NCBI RefSeq assembly: GCF_965363235.1 | Contig: NC_134838.1 | Coordinates: forward strand, 7,507,001 to 7,571,000 | DNA: 64,000 nt | Source of the DNA: Mytilus galloprovincialis | Taxonomy: Eukaryota > Mollusca > Bivalvia > Mytilida > Mytilidae | Direction: 5' to 3' | Part shown: positions 23,128 through 35,025 of the stretch, one piece after another | Numbering within the stretch: the first letter of the stretch is position 1 | Layout of the letters: each line of letters begins with the position of its first letter | Made by a program: the position numbers and the translations under genes | The notes under the pieces: generated by a model | What the model saw: the letters and a program-made list of their open reading frames with translations, nothing else | What the model was told of the DNA's origin: nothing | Databases searched by the model: none

Positions 23128-23180
23128 AATGACAAAAGTATTGTATCGTATTGTTTTGTATTGTATTGTATTGTGTAATC
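23128..23180 (+). repeat. TATTG-type pentanucleotide run
   Basis: About eight imperfect copies of TATTG/TATCG. The same pentamer forms the 3' tail of the LINE at 47160-48742, so this may mark the end of a lost retroelement. Confidence 0.6.
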
Positions 23181-23334
23181 TTACGCATTTACATCCCCCC
23201 CTACCAGATCACCCCACTTTGAGTTTCTTTGATATGCATGCTTTCCATTGTTCTGTAACATTTTCCACTATAAAACTTATAATTAATTATACGGAAAAGA
23301 CTATCTATTAAAATTCACGTAGAAAAAATCCAGT

Positions 23335-23412
23335 GTATATGCAGGGATTCGAACTCAAGACCTTTAGCATATCAAGCCACGACACATACCACTACACCAG
23401 GACGACTGGATA
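23335..23412 (-). mobile_element. tRNA-derived SINE head or tRNA pseudogene
   Basis: On the minus strand, 'tggtgtagtggtatg' fits an RNA polymerase III A box, and 'gagttcgaatccctgc' fits a B box about 45 nt downstream. The tRNA cloverleaf cannot be closed (no matching acceptor stem), so this is a SINE head or pseudogene, not a functional tRNA. Confidence 0.6.
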
Positions 23413-24200
23413 CGAACTATCAGTAATTTAACATACTTAAAGGAAGCAAGATATTTTTATAAGTGGGGCGAGTTTGCAGACCTTTATTCAGTGGGGTTTA
23501 AACTTTTTTCGTTAATAATTGAGTTGTCAGACTAATTCTTCAGTTTGATTTTACACTTTTATAAAAGTAGGAAGAGTCGGTACACAGAGTGGGGCGATTT
23601 TTTTATAAAGTGGCGATATAGTGTGGGCCGATTGGCAAGTGGGGCGAGTTGACATTGTTTGATATCTACTCATCGTGCTTGGGGGACATAAAGGGTATAC
23701 ATCATATAGTACAGTACAGTAAATTGTCCATTATATGATGAACAGAGGAAATTATTATTTGATAAAGTTATCACTTTTTGTACTAATTTTAAAGAACTAC
23801 CTAATGATAAGAAATATTTCTAGCTGTTCACAAATGAGCATTTACCAACTCTCATGTGCCTAGGAAATTACATTATTAAAGGTTTAGAAATAAGATCCAG
23901 ATGTAAACAAAATATATGAAATAATATAATATTTTATTGTTATAAGATTTAATATAATAGTTATATAAAACACATGTTGTGTTAGGCTCTGATCCTGTCC
24001 ATAATGTTATAGTATGGTATTAGTTTTCTGTTTTGCTTTTTCCAATGAATCATATTGTGTTGTAAAATGATGCCCTTTATGGGTTCTTGATTAGATTATA
24101 GTAATATATAAAGTATATTATAATGGTTGTGTGGCGTTCTAAACTCGATTTTATGAATTGTAGACGGTTTTTCGTCTAATCTTAAACAGCCGGGATGTAA
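23413..24200. other. Intergenic AT-rich DNA with 'agtggggcga' words
   Basis: Between about 23460 and 23650 the word 'gtggggcga' or close variants recurs four times at irregular spacing. This is probably a degraded repeat. Nothing else is seen. Confidence 0.4.
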
Positions 24201-24295
24201 AATAGTTATCCCTTGTCAGTGTTCGATGACCCTCTGGCCTCCAGCCATCGGGGTGATCTTGCACTGACACACCGCGTCCTTGTGGGATAACTATT
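24201..24295. mobile_element. Small foldback element
   Basis: 'aatagttatccc' at 24201 and 'gggataactatt' ending at 24295 are inverted. Inside, 'gtcagtg' and 'cactgac' also pair. The 95-bp unit is GC-rich for its surroundings. By recollection it is a recurrent bivalve sequence. Confidence 0.5.
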
Positions 24296-25018
24296 AAGTA
24301 CATGTTACTGTATACATAACGATTATAACCACAAGGCTAAGTTATTTTAAGATTCCAACACCAATAATACATGCAACTATAATATATATGCGAACAAAGC
24401 ATATGAAAGTAAGCGAGTAAAACGTCCTAAATGTTAACACACAGTTTAAAACTTACCTTTAACGGAATATATACATATACGTTAACTTTATAAATAGCTG
24501 ACCTGCTTTAAATCTTCTATCTATAGGTGACAGTTTGTGCCATATCCTTGCCACACATACTGTTCTTTAATAATGATTTCTTGTTAAAGGGGCAATAGCT
24601 ACGAGATATTTAAAAAATGTGATTTTTTTTATTCAATCATAAATGGAAATAATAATTCGCTTTTACACGGCCGACACTCGGCTAACCGAGAGACTGGTCG
24701 GTTGATTTATATTGAGTATATGCGGCTATATGGTGGTTTGTCTGTTAATCGGGATGGCTAAAGTCTGTTGTAAATCGGTGTTATCGAGAAAATCATTGCA
24801 ATGTCAGTATGTTTCATTGTATAACTTTTAAAATATATTTCTATCATAAAAACTATTCATGTCTGGCAAAACAACTCAGTGTACTGAATTCAGCGGTGTA
24901 ATTATTTTTTTCTATCGTCGATAGACGATCTATAAAATGAAAAGGCGGGTTACTCATCAATTTTATACACATTTTACACACACAAAATGTAGACAAAATG
25001 ACAATTTGGTTGAATTTA

Positions 25019-25262
25019 GGGACGACATCAAAAGTTCAATGTAGGGTAAAAAACTTAATTCACAGTTTTTTCACTGACCCCCACCCCCCACCACCACCCC
25101 ACACCCCCTTTCTTAACTTAATTTAGAAAATTGATTTACCAATAGGGATATATGTAAAAATGGATTTTAGATATACAAAACTTGCTGAATTTTAACCCCC
25201 CCCCCCCCCAAACTATTTTGGTTTAAGTTTTTTATCCTGCATCGATCTTTTGATGTCGTCCC
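25019..25262. mobile_element. MITE with TTA target duplication (PIF/Harbinger-like)
   Basis: The inverted ends are 'gggacgacatcaaaag' and 'cttttgatgtcgtccc', flanked by TTA on both sides (25016-25018 and 25263-25265). Copy 1 of transposon A keeps the empty site near 2340-2342 with a single TTA, which confirms the boundaries. The 244-bp interior has two C-runs and no coding content. Confidence 0.85.
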
Positions 25263-26730
25263 TTACTGGTATGCAATAATTTGAACATCCAAAAAGATAG
25301 ACATAATGTTTGTTCACCATATTAATATCTTTATGTGAAAAATCTACACGAAAATCTGTATTGTGGTGATATAAATAATTTTTTTTTATTAAAAACCTGG
25401 TCTGTTAATGGGTCGGATGTATAAAACCCTGTCTGTTTATTGGTCTGTTAAGAGTTATAAATGGCGATAGAAGTATAATTTGATAGCTACATGGGATGCT
25501 ATCGGAACAAATGAATAGGCTCAAGATGAGTGGCTAAAATATACGGAAACAACACACGAACAACGAAACATAAATTAAGACAATGGAAACTGAAAATTAA
25601 TAAAAATGGTTTCAAAAAGTGTTATATTAACAGAAATATTAACTTCATCTAAGAATCGTTGCATATAACATGTGGATTATGTTTCATTGTTATGAATGAC
25701 ACCAATTTGTCATCTACATTGGTAACCAGTAAATAAATCAGAGATAAACTTCGCAATGTAACTTAACACCAGTAAATAAAATATTATGCTGTCAATTTAT
25801 TGTTTAGAACCAAGTCTTACTAACGAATATAAAACAACGGTCATATTCCTTACTTGATATAGACATTTCCTAAGGCATGTTAGGCAGAAAATAACAATGA
25901 TGACAAGGTAGAAAAGACAATGCATATCGGTAAACGCACGGAATTCACCCAACTGCATGCATTGCAACACATGAAAGATTCATAGATGTTGCAGTCTTTA
26001 AACAGACATAAAAAAATAAGGCTGATTGAAAACATAAATAATAAATTCATTTATAGTCCAGCGGCCAATTCATATCACGCTATATTGAAGTGACACATCC
26101 TTCAATAAAATGCAAAGAAAGTCAGAATAAAAATTATCTAGAAGGGTACTGTTGCACCGTATTGTATTTTTTACATCGCGATTACCGTGAGGGCATTCTG
26201 ATGTATTTTTGGAAGAGAGATTTTCATCACGTAACTTCGTGTTTGACTATTAACCGATCTATAATCTTTGAATACGCGGACATTGTCGTGTGCAAAATGA
26301 CATTCCTTATCACTTGTTACAAATTAATTTCTTCAATGAATACTCATAATATTTTTTTCAGAACATGAATTAATAATATGAAAATATATGTATATATATA
26401 TATATATGTATATATATAAATGCGTTTTGTTTAAATATGCTTTTTCACTTTTTTGGTCTTTTGGAAAATGTTGTTTGTGCGTTTTTAGACTCTTCTACAA
26501 CGAAATTTGTTTTACATGCACACGTATAAAAATTGCGGTTTTTATCCAACGCAATCATAGGTTTGAACGTAGTTTTCAATTTAGACTCGTATATATTATG
26601 AGATATTTCAGCTGATCTGAAGCGTTTATTCCATCTTCATGCCTTATACATCATGTACAGTATTACGACGCTAGATTAAAAACGACTAGGAAAGGTAACA
26701 TCATGTCACCGAAAGCTTTGGTCTTTGTGA

Positions 26731-26930
26731 AGCCTAGTTGGTCGAGTGGTCTATCGTGTCGGATACAGTGCAGGGCGATTTGGTGTCACGATATCTCAGT
26801 AGCATGAGTTCGAATCCCGGCGAGGGAAGAACAAAAAATTTGCGAAAGCAAAATTTATAAATCTAACATTGTTGGGCTGATGTTAAGACGAATTATATAT
26901 ACATATATATATATACATAAGTTTTCAATT
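26731..26930 (+). mobile_element. tRNA-derived SINE
   Basis: The A box 'tggtcgagtgg' and B box 'gagttcgaatcccggc' are separated by the spacing usual for a Ser/Leu-type tRNA head. The body 'tttgcgaaagcaaaatttat' and 'ctaacattgttgggctgatg' follows, ending in a TA-rich tail. I recall this body from bivalve SINEs. It interrupts the first ~480-bp unit. Confidence 0.7.
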
Positions 26931-27743
26931 TAGACTTGTTCATAAATATATATATCGTTTGGGCTTGTATCATATTTTCCCTCCGGTTTATATGATCCGT
27001 GCATCCTATATTGACTCTTAAAATTCAAGAGTCTATATGAAATTGAGGGTAAATTATATGGCCCTTCAAATACCGTTTCGATCCCTAACATCACTGAAGA
27101 GACATATATTGTCGAAATCTAGATCTGGTGTACAAAAAACATATTGGTGTTTGTGGCATAACATCTTGGCCACAAGTTTATCGTTTTCTGTTTAGTATTA
27201 AATTTATATTAAGATCCATTTTGTTACATCTCGTGATCAATTTTATTTGGCAATCGCCAATGGCAGTCAGCAGGGTTTAAGAACATCAATTGTTCGACCT
27301 GTTTTCAAATGCGTTTTGTTTAAATATACTTTTTTCACTTTTTTGGTCTTTTTGGAAAATGTTGTTTATGCTGTATTTAGACCCTTCTACAACGAAATTT
27401 GTTTTACATGCACATGTATAAAAATTGCGGTTTTTGTCCAACGCAATCATAGGTTTGAACGTAGTTTTCAATTTAGACTCGTTTATATTTTTTTTGTTTG
27501 GGCTTGTATCATATTTTCCCTTCGGTTTATATGATCCATTCATCCTATATTGACTCTTAAAATTCAAGAGTCTATATGAAATTGAGGGTAAATTATATGG
27601 CCTTCCAAATACTGTTTCGATCCCTAACATCACTGAAGAGACATATATTGTTGAAGTCTAGATCTGGTGTACAAAAAAAATATTGACACCTTGTGTTTGT
27701 GGCACAACATCTTGGCCACAAGTTTATCGTTTTCTGTTTACTC

Positions 27744-28195
27744 TATACTATTAAACGAGAAGACCTCATTTTGTGTGTTGCTTCTCTTCCTTCCACAATA
27801 AATTAATCATCATGCCTCTGTGTCCTATAGGTAACATGCATAGTCGCATTTGTCATCCATTCTTATGATTATTCAGATTGAGTTATTTTAGGAGAAAAAC
27901 GACAAAAAGGGTGTCCGGATATTGATTCCGTCACCAGACTTTTGGTCATAGATAGGTTTTCCGGTTTTAAACATGCACAACTACAACCAATCGTATGATG
28001 GATACAAAAATGAAAAATAAATAAGCCAATCAGAGCGTTCTCCATATTGTGGTTTATGGATCAATCGTATGATGGATAACAAAGATGAAAAATAGATAAG
28101 CCAATCAGAGCGTTCTCCATATTATGGTCTTTGGATCGCAAGAACCACAACTATTATACCTCCTTGGAGAAGACAATTATTTTTCGCGTTTATCT
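27744..28195 (+). mobile_element. Helitron-like 5' end, copy 1
   Basis: It begins 'tctatactattaaacgagaa' + 'gacctcattttg', a start sequence usual for animal Helitrons. The matching copy at 33463-33665 has 'tctatactattataagagaa' + 'gacctcattttg'. Inside, an ~85-bp block ('ccaatcgtatgatgga...', 'gccaatcagagcgttctcca') is present twice. No CTRR end with a preceding hairpin could be fixed, so the right boundary is uncertain. Confidence 0.45.
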
Positions 28196-28989
28196 ACAGT
28201 CAGCAAGGTTTAAGAACATCAGTTGTTCGACCTGTTTTCAAATGCGTTTTGTTTAAATATACCTTTTCACTTTTTTGGTCTTTTTGGAAAATGTTGTTTG
28301 TGCTGTATTTAGACCCTTCTACAACGAAATTTGTTTTACATGCACACGTATAAAAATTGCGGTTTTTATCCAACGCAATCATAGGTTTGAACGTAGTTTT
28401 CAATTTAGACTCGTTTATATTTTTTTGTTTGGGCTTGTATTATATTTTCCCTTCGGTTTATATGATCCGTTCATCCTATATTGACTCTTAAAATTCAAGA
28501 GTCTATATGAAATTGAGGGTAAATTATATGGCCTTCCAAATACTGTTTCGATCCCTAACATCACTGAAGAGACATATATTGTCGAAATCTAGATCTGGTG
28601 TACAAAACACATATTGACACCTTGTGTTTGTGGCATAACATCTTGGCCACAAGTTTATCGTTTTCTGTTTAGTATTAAATTTATATTAAGATCCATTTTG
28701 TTACATTTGGTGATCAGTTTTATTTGGCAATCGCCAATGGCAGTCAGCAAGGTTTAAGAACATCAGTTGTTCGACCTGTTTTCAAATGCGTTTTGTTTAA
28801 ATATTCTTTTTCACATTTTTGGTCTTTTGGAAAATGTTGTTTGTTTTGCGATTACCAAAAAAAAAAAAATGAATCACAAGATATAACAAAATGGATCTTC
28901 ATATAAATTTAATACTAAACAGAAAACAATTAACTTGTGGCCACGATATTATGCCACAAACATAAGGTGTTAATATTTTTTTGTACACC

Positions 28990-28993
<4 letters not shown>

Positions 28994-29076
<83 letters not shown>
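28994..29076. repeat. TA dinucleotide microsatellite
   Basis: About 41 uninterrupted TA repeats. Tyr-Ile open frames on both strands are artefacts. Confidence 0.95.
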
Positions 29077-29082
<6 letters not shown>

Positions 29083-29929
29083 AGTAAAAAAAATCCTTAA
29101 TAACTATGTACAGAAAAATTGTGGTAACGCATGCGGAAAAATATCTCAAGAACGTTTGCAATCTCCCAAGGACCGATAACTCTGCATGTAAGCTGGAAAA
29201 TATGATAGCCTTCTCAAAAAAAATCTATTAGAAAAATCAAATTATAACAGATGAGTACCCACCATGCACTTGCACTGCACTGTTATTCATATAGTAGAAT
29301 AGAATGATATATAAATGGATGAAAATCATATATACATGTAACTCAGTTTAATATGCTAATATAATATGATTATAACAACAAACCTTCAGAACAAAGCAGA
29401 CTGAGAGTATACTGATGTGTATCACTACAATATAACAGTTATTACAGAGAAGTTGAATTCCGTGTCATTTATAATTCATCATCCACGCACCGACTTGTCT
29501 CAGATTTTTTTTGTATCGATTCATTAACCTCACTTTCAGGTATAGAGATGTGATTATTTTCCTTTGAGACAAATGCTTGTGAACATTCACAAGAACTTGC
29601 GTTCATCCGATGTTCAGTACTTCATTACTTTGATTACTCCCAAGTTCATGATCTCATTCTTAACTTGTTCAATGGGAAAATATAAAGGTAGAAAAACTAT
29701 TTTCAAGGCTAAATAACTCTTAACTGACACAATTTAAATTGTCCAACCTATTAACAGACTTTCTTCCCCTAATATTCACTAAAATATGGTATGACTAAAC
29801 GTCATATTACAATTATGAAATATTTCCTGATGTCAATTTATGTTTAACAACCAAAGTACTATTTTGTTTCCTTTCAATTACATCTATAAATGATTTTTTA
29901 AACCATGAAATCTCAAATGGAATGTTGAC

Positions 29930-30095
29930 AACGCGCAAATGTCCTATAAAAAAAATCGCAAACGTCCTGTTTTAAAAACCGCAAATGAAATATAGGAACA
30001 TCGCAAACGTCCTGTTTTAAAAAACTCAAATGTCTATAGAAAAAGCGAAAATGTCCTGTTTTAAAAAGCACAAATGTCCATTATCAAAAGCGCAA
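29930..30095 (+). repeat. Short degenerate tandem around 'cgcaaacgtcctgttttaaa'
   Basis: 'gcaaatgtcctataaaaaaa', 'cgcaaacgtcctgttttaaa' (twice), 'gcgaaaatgtcctgttttaa' and 'gcacaaatgtccattatc' form about five degenerate units of 35-45 bp. It directly abuts the left inverted arm at 30100. Confidence 0.6.
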
Positions 30096-30099
30096 TATT

Positions 30100-30860
30100 T
30101 AGCTATGGAACGCCGACACTGTCTTATTATGACATTTCTCATTATATGATGTTCATTTGCCTTTATATGATGTTATTTTACCCTTATATGATGTGCAAAT
30201 GACATTATATGATGTGCAAATGACATTATATGATGTGCACTTGTCCTTATATGATGCACACTTGTCATTATGTGATGTGAACTTGTCCTTATATGATGTA
30301 CACTTGTCATTATATGATGTGAAGTTGTCCTTATATGCTGTCCAAACACATTTATATGAGGTACAAACATCTTTATATCATGTCCACAATTCATTATACA
30401 ATGTGCTTTCTCCATTATGTCATGTGATTGCGTTCTTATATTATGTGATGCTTTCCTTATACGATGTAGAAACGGCATTATGTGATGTGCAATCACCTTT
30501 ATATGATGACAATTTGACATTATCTGATGTGCAAATTATTTTATATGATGTGCAAATTATCTTATATGATGTGCAAATGGTCTTATATCATGCACAGATG
30601 TCTTTATATTATGTGCAAACTTCCTTATATGATGTGAACGTATCCTTATGTTATGTGCTAACATCGTTATATGATGTGGTAATGTAACATCATAGGGTGT
30701 GGTTCGGTTTACATCTTTATAGGGTGTCAGAACAGCATTATGATGATGTACATTCATCGTCCTGATGGTCAATGAACATGATTACGATTAAAGCGATTAC
30801 TCACTACGTCAGAACTGATTCCGATCTGCTTCTGCAGAATTAATATAAACCCGGATCAAA
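30100..30860 (+). repeat. Left copy of an inverted pair carrying a 21-bp minisatellite
   Basis: The core (about 30150-30690) holds ~25 diverged units of 21 bp, of the type 'ttatatgatgtgcaaatgac'. Flanks are 'tggaacgccgacactgtctt' on the left and 'gaacatgattacgatta', 'gattccgatctgcttctgc', 'taaacccgg' on the right. The whole block returns inverted at 35965-36680. A period of 21 keeps several frames open for >160 codons (heptad LYDVQxS). This is a length effect and no protein family is recognised. Confidence 0.85.
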
Positions 30861-31504
30861 TCTTTAGCTATCGTTTGGAAAATGGTTGAGATGTAAAAAG
30901 AAAAAACCTTGACATGTTTGTTCCTTGACTATAGATGAAAAAAAATCACACCAGATATTATTGATGGAAAATTGTCAAATTATGAATTTTTATCGATGGG
31001 TCTACAATAATGAATATACGGGATCTACAATATTGAGCATATGTAGTTAACTTATTACGTTTTAGAAATAGATCTTTAATCTTTTAAGCGAAAGTGCATT
31101 TTTAAGATAAAGTGAGACAATGCATTTTAACAAAAATTAACGTTTCAAACATTTCGGCGGAAGATTAAGATCAATTGATATAGGAACTAGTGGAAGAATT
31201 TCCCTGCAGCGGCGAAAATATGATAAAACAAATTTTGTGGCTCTTATTTATAGCTTGCTGTTCGGTTTGAGTAAAAGCTCCGTGTTGAAGGCTGTAATTT
31301 AACCTATAATTGTTTCCTTTTACACATTATGACTTAGCTGTAGAGTAGTCTCATTGGCACTCATATCATATCTTCTTATTTCTATTCATTGCAAAAGACA
31401 CCAATGAACTCAGAGTCAATTTTAAAAATATTTAATAACGATAGCTACAAAATTATCCTCTCTTGCATTTACCGGTATGGATGATTGGTTGATTAATTTG
31501 TTGA
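30861..31504. other. Intergenic AT-rich DNA
   Basis: No gene is seen. 31240-31375 resembles a degraded minus-strand M1 copy ('tgaaggctgtaatttaacct', 'gagtagtctcattggcactc'). Confidence 0.4.
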
Positions 31505-31745
31505 TTGATTGCTTTTTAACGCCACTTTCAACACTATCATGCTATATCGTGGCGGTGAGTTTATATTGATGGAAGAAGCCGAAGTCCCCGGAAAGAACCA
31601 CCGACTTTCGGTAGGAAAAACTAATAATTCTATTAAATTAAGATTGGAGTCGAGCTTACTTGCCAAGTGTGGGATTCGAACTCACGACCTACATGTAAGT
31701 GTTGACAGGCTAGATACTTGGACTACTCGCCAACCGAGCCCCACC
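31505..31745 (-). mobile_element. tRNA-derived SINE, minus strand, copy 1
   Basis: On the minus strand the head has A-box-like 'ttggcgagtagtcc' and B-box 'gagttcgaatcccac'. The body contains the complement of 'ggaagaagccgaagtccccg' and 'aaccaccgactttcggtagg'. The same body occurs at 43685-43870. A tail like 'gttaaaaagcaatcaatcaa' follows. Confidence 0.65.
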
Positions 31746-31888
31746 CCACCCCCAAAAAAAAGGAATTAAAGGAGATATGGGATGACCTTCAACTCGGTGC
31801 ATGACACTTGCTTGCATCTTTTTATTATGTTTTCATGCATTTATAGCACACTTACATGATTATGAATGTATGCTTGACGTCCAGCGGA

Positions 31889-31895
<7 letters not shown>

Positions 31896-31971
<76 letters not shown>
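31896..31971. repeat. TA dinucleotide microsatellite
   Basis: About 38 TA repeats directly preceding an M1 copy; Tyr-Ile frames are artefacts. Confidence 0.95.
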
Positions 31972-31977
<6 letters not shown>

Positions 31978-32250
31978 CTATGTTATGATTGCCAATGAGA
32001 CAACTCTCCACAAAACACCAAATGACACAGAAATTAACAACTATAGGTCACCGTACGGTCTTCAACAATGAGCAAAGCCCATACCGCATAATCAGCTATA
32101 AAAGGCCCCTTAATGACAAATGTAAAACAATTTAAACGAGAAAACTAACGACATAATTTATGTACAAAAAAACAAAAACCGGTATGTAACACATCAACAG
32201 ACGACAACCCACTGAATTTCAGGCTCTAGACTTGGGACAGGTGCATATTT
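31972..32250 (+). repeat. Mussel dispersed repeat M1, plus orientation
   Basis: 'gattgccaatgagacaactc', 'tataggtcaccgtacggtct', 'aaaggccccttaatgac', 'gacaacccactgaatttcag', 'gacttgggacaggtgca'. It follows the TA run, which has probably replaced the usual A-rich head. Confidence 0.8.
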
Positions 32251-32439
32251 GTACGGGAACATATTAATGTGAAATGAATATTAACCTTGTTTTGTAATAG
32301 ACCAACACCCTGAGTCGGATTTTTAACATGCTACTTCACAGAAATCCATTTCACCTTACCCGGACAGATTATTTTGATAAATATGAGAAAATGAGAGAAA
32401 AAATAAAACAATAGTGTTTGTCCTGGAACAAGGAAGCAC

Positions 32440-33250
32440 ACGTCCTCCTGCCCACACTTCATGTTTACATCACGATGACCGTGAGGGCGTTCCGATGTAT
32501 TGTCGCAACAGAGATTTGACTTTCGACTTTGACTGGTACATGTTACCGATCGTATAAAAACGCAGACATAACCGAGTGCAAAATAGCATTCTTTGTCGCT
32601 TCAAGTAATACTCATAAAATTATTTTTTTTAGAACATATTAAATTAATTATATGAAAATGTTGCGTCGTTAGAAATATATTTTTAAGTTATAAGTAAGTT
32701 ATATCTAGGCACACATACAGGACAATTGTGTTAACGCATTCGGAAGAACATCTCAAGAACGTTTATACGGGAAAAATGAATGCCTACATAAATCCAAACT
32801 ATTAGAAAATCCGAATTATTATAGAAGTGTTTTCACCATGCAATTGCACTGCACTATTATTAGAATAGTAGAATAGAATGCTATAGCATTTGGATAAAAA
32901 TTATGTATACATGTAACTGTTATATATAGAATAATAGGTAGTTTCGTTTTTGATACTGACTATATCATGTTGAATATCTAGACGAGCCCGTTCAACATCC
33001 ACGCACGAACTTGTCTCTGAAAAAAATATGTTTCTGTAAGTTAACCTCACTTTCAGGTATTGTGATGTGATTTTCTTTAAGACAAGTGCGTGTGACCATC
33101 AACGAGAACTTGTGGTCATCCGATGTTCAGTGCTTCAGTCCTTTGATACTTTCTGTTCTAGTAAATATTACATAAGCCAATGTCATTCAGCCTTCACATT
33201 TTTGAAGGTGTATATAAATCCGACATAACCGAGAATCCCAATGGTCTTTA
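32440..33250. mobile_element. Third, partial copy of TIR transposon family A
   Basis: 32460-32680 parallels 26170-26385 ('cgatgaccgtgagggcgttc', 'aacatattaaattaatt'), and 32705-33170 parallels 29100-29640 ('aacgcattcggaagaacatc', 'catccgatgttcagtgcttc'). In copy 2 these two pieces are separated by the 480-bp array; here they are only ~25 bp apart, which fixes the array as an insertion. No TIR is left. Confidence 0.65.
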
Positions 33251-33462
33251 AACAGAAAATAGAATGGAGCGTTTTCAGATCCGCGTAAGCATAGCTTGGA
33301 CACACAATAGCTGTAATTTAATTAGATTTGTGTCTGAATGAACATAAAAATACTATATTTATTTTTTGTTTACTGAGGCCTGGTGGTCTCTGACATATAG
33401 AGAGTTGTGTTTTATTTTTTTCTACGTGAAGATTTACGGCGGTGACTTTTAATATTTTAGGT

Positions 33463-33665
33463 TTCTATACTATTATAAGAGAAGACCTCATTTTGGGTGT
33501 CGCTTCTCTTCTTTCCACAATTAATTAATCAACACGCCTCTGTGTCTTATAGGTACAGTGCATAGTCGCATTTGTCATCCATTCATATGATTATTCAGAT
33601 TGAGTTATTTTGGGAGAAAAACGAGAAAAAAGGCATCCGGATATTGTCCCGTCATTGAACGAAAT
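33463..33665 (+). mobile_element. Helitron-like 5' end, copy 2
   Basis: This matches 27744-27945 over about 190 bp, including 'acgcctctgtgtcttatagg' and 'tcatccattcatatgattat'. The downstream part differs, so the copies share only the 5' end. Both lack an identified 3' end. Confidence 0.45.
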
Positions 33666-33884
33666 TATAAGTCAGATTATACTTCCGGTTTGCGTTTTTT
33701 TGTATACTTTGAATATACATATACTACGAATAAAGTGTATTTTAATTCTATCTGCTATCATTTTCAAGTTTACTATGCACGGCGGTCACAGAGTTGATTA
33801 AATAGAGGGTCTGTATACTATATCAATGACCACCATGGATCAATTAGTAAACTTAGAATTGATAGTAAATACACTTTATTTATA

Positions 33885-34435
33885 TAGTAATGAATGTTCA
33901 TAATATCCAGATAAGCGCTAAAATTATTCATGTGAACTTTTGATACCTTTTCTGAAATTCTCCAGTCATTAAATCTTTTACAAAATTCATTGATTACAAA
34001 AAAAAGAAGATGTGGTATGATTGCCATGGTGAGACAACTCTCCACAAGAGACCAATGAATGTTAATAATATCCAGATAAGCGCTAAAATTATTCATGTGA
34101 ACTTTTGATAACTTTTCTGAAATTCTCCAGTCATTAAATCTTTTACAAAATTCATTGATTACAAAAAAAAAGAAGATGAGGTATGATTGCCATGTGGAGA
34201 CAACTCTCCACAAGAGACCAAAATGACACAGAAATTAACAACTATAGGTCACCGTACGGCCTTCAACAACAAGCAAAGCCCACACCGCATACTCAGCTTT
34301 AAAGGGCCCCGAAATGACGATGTAAAACAATTGAAACGAGAAAACTAGCGGCCTTATTTATGTACAAAAAATGAACGAAAAACAAATTAATATGTAACAC
34401 ATAAACAAACGACAACCACTGAATTACAGGCTCCT
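33885..34435 (+). repeat. ~175-bp tandem duplication joined to an M1 copy
   Basis: The block 'gaatgtt(c/a)ataatatccag' to 'cattgattacaaaaaaaaga' plus the first ~50 bp of M1 is present twice (about 33891-34065 and 34066-34200). The second is followed by the rest of M1 to 34435. The duplication therefore happened after the M1 insertion. A third trace of the block ('gaaattctccagtcatt') lies at 34577. The 131-codon minus-strand frame here is this duplication read twice. Confidence 0.75.
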
Positions 34436-34839
34436 TACTTAAATGTTCATAACATACTAAAGGTATGTTCATATTGAAATTGATAGAAAACCAAAAATTG
34501 GGAATTTTGGAAATAAAGGAGGAGGGATAAAAAAAAAAAAAACATTTCCCTGTCCCCAATAACCTATGACACTTTTGCTGAAATTCTCCAGTCATTCAAT
34601 ATTTTACAAAATTCTTCCAACAACACTTTACATACTTTAAACTACGCTCTGAATGCCCGCGACTTCTAGTATCTTTAAAACTACAATAGATTAAAAAAAA
34701 AATACTGCAATGTGTCTGAATATATTTTATGGTAAATTTTAAGGTCCCATTTTGGTCAATTTTGGCTCTTATGAGTTTTGTTGTTTTATTGCCTTTTATC
34801 TTGATACTTATTTATAGGGAAACCTTTTCTGAGCAAAAT

Positions 34840-35025
34840 AGTTTTCTCGTTTGAATTGTTTTACATTGTCATTTCGGGGCCTTTTGTACTGACTATGCGG
34901 TATGGGCTTTGCTCATTGTTGAAGGCCTTACGGTTACCTATAAGTGTTAATTTCTGTGTCATTTTGGTCTCTTGTGGAGAGTTGTCTCATTGGCAATCAT
35001 ACCACGTCTTCTTTTTTATATTATA
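34840..35025 (-). repeat. Mussel dispersed repeat M1, minus orientation
   Basis: 'ttctcgtttgaattgtttta', 'ggtatgggctttgctcattg', 'ttaatttctgtgtcattttg', 'gagagttgtctcattggcaa'. It is a close match to the reverse complement of the plus-strand copies. Confidence 0.8.

Larger units (their letters stand above)
26418..28990 (+). repeat. ~480-bp direct repeat array, with an inverted piece at the right end
   Basis: A unit running from 'caatcgccaatggcagtcag' through 'caacgaaatttgttttacat', 'ccaacgcaatcataggtttg', 'aagagtctatatgaaattga' and 'cactgaagagacatatattg' to 'cttggccacaagtttatcgt' occurs at about 26418-27240 (interrupted by a SINE), 27241-27740, 28195-28720 and 28725-28850. 28850-28990 is the unit end in reverse orientation. 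Units differ by a few percent, so the array is fairly young. Open frames on both strands (up to 115 codons) repeat with the unit and show no known domain. Confidence 0.75.
24664..29890. mobile_element. Second copy of TIR transposon family A, split by insertions
   Basis: 24664-25790 parallels 1985-2860 (same TIR 'cacggccgacactcggctaa' and the TCTGTTAA subterminal words). 25970-26160 parallels 3740-3900, and 29700-29890 parallels 3950-4125. The right TIR is missing. Insertions inside are a MITE at 25019-25262, a ~480-bp repeat array at 26.4-28.99 kb with a SINE, and a TA microsatellite. The stretch 26170-26385 and 29090-29640 is present also in copy 3 (32.44-33.25 kb) but not in copy 1, so copy 1 is internally deleted. 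Confidence 0.65.

Noticed and set aside
23335-23412. Functional tRNA gene on the minus strand
   Set aside because: The acceptor stem does not pair and the anticodon region is not convincing.
26731-26840. Functional tRNA gene
   Set aside because: A and B boxes fit but no acceptor stem closes, and a SINE body follows.
28899-29179. Tyr-Ile repeat proteins
   Set aside because: Translation of a TA microsatellite; the same holds for 31801-32071.
30157-30687. 176-codon heptad-repeat protein (LYDVQxS)
   Set aside because: The 21-bp period keeps at least two forward frames and reverse frames open at once; no start context, domain or flanking exons.
33818-34213. 131-codon protein with internal duplication
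   Set aside because: The ~175-bp tandem duplication plus part of the M1 repeat read twice; no known domain.
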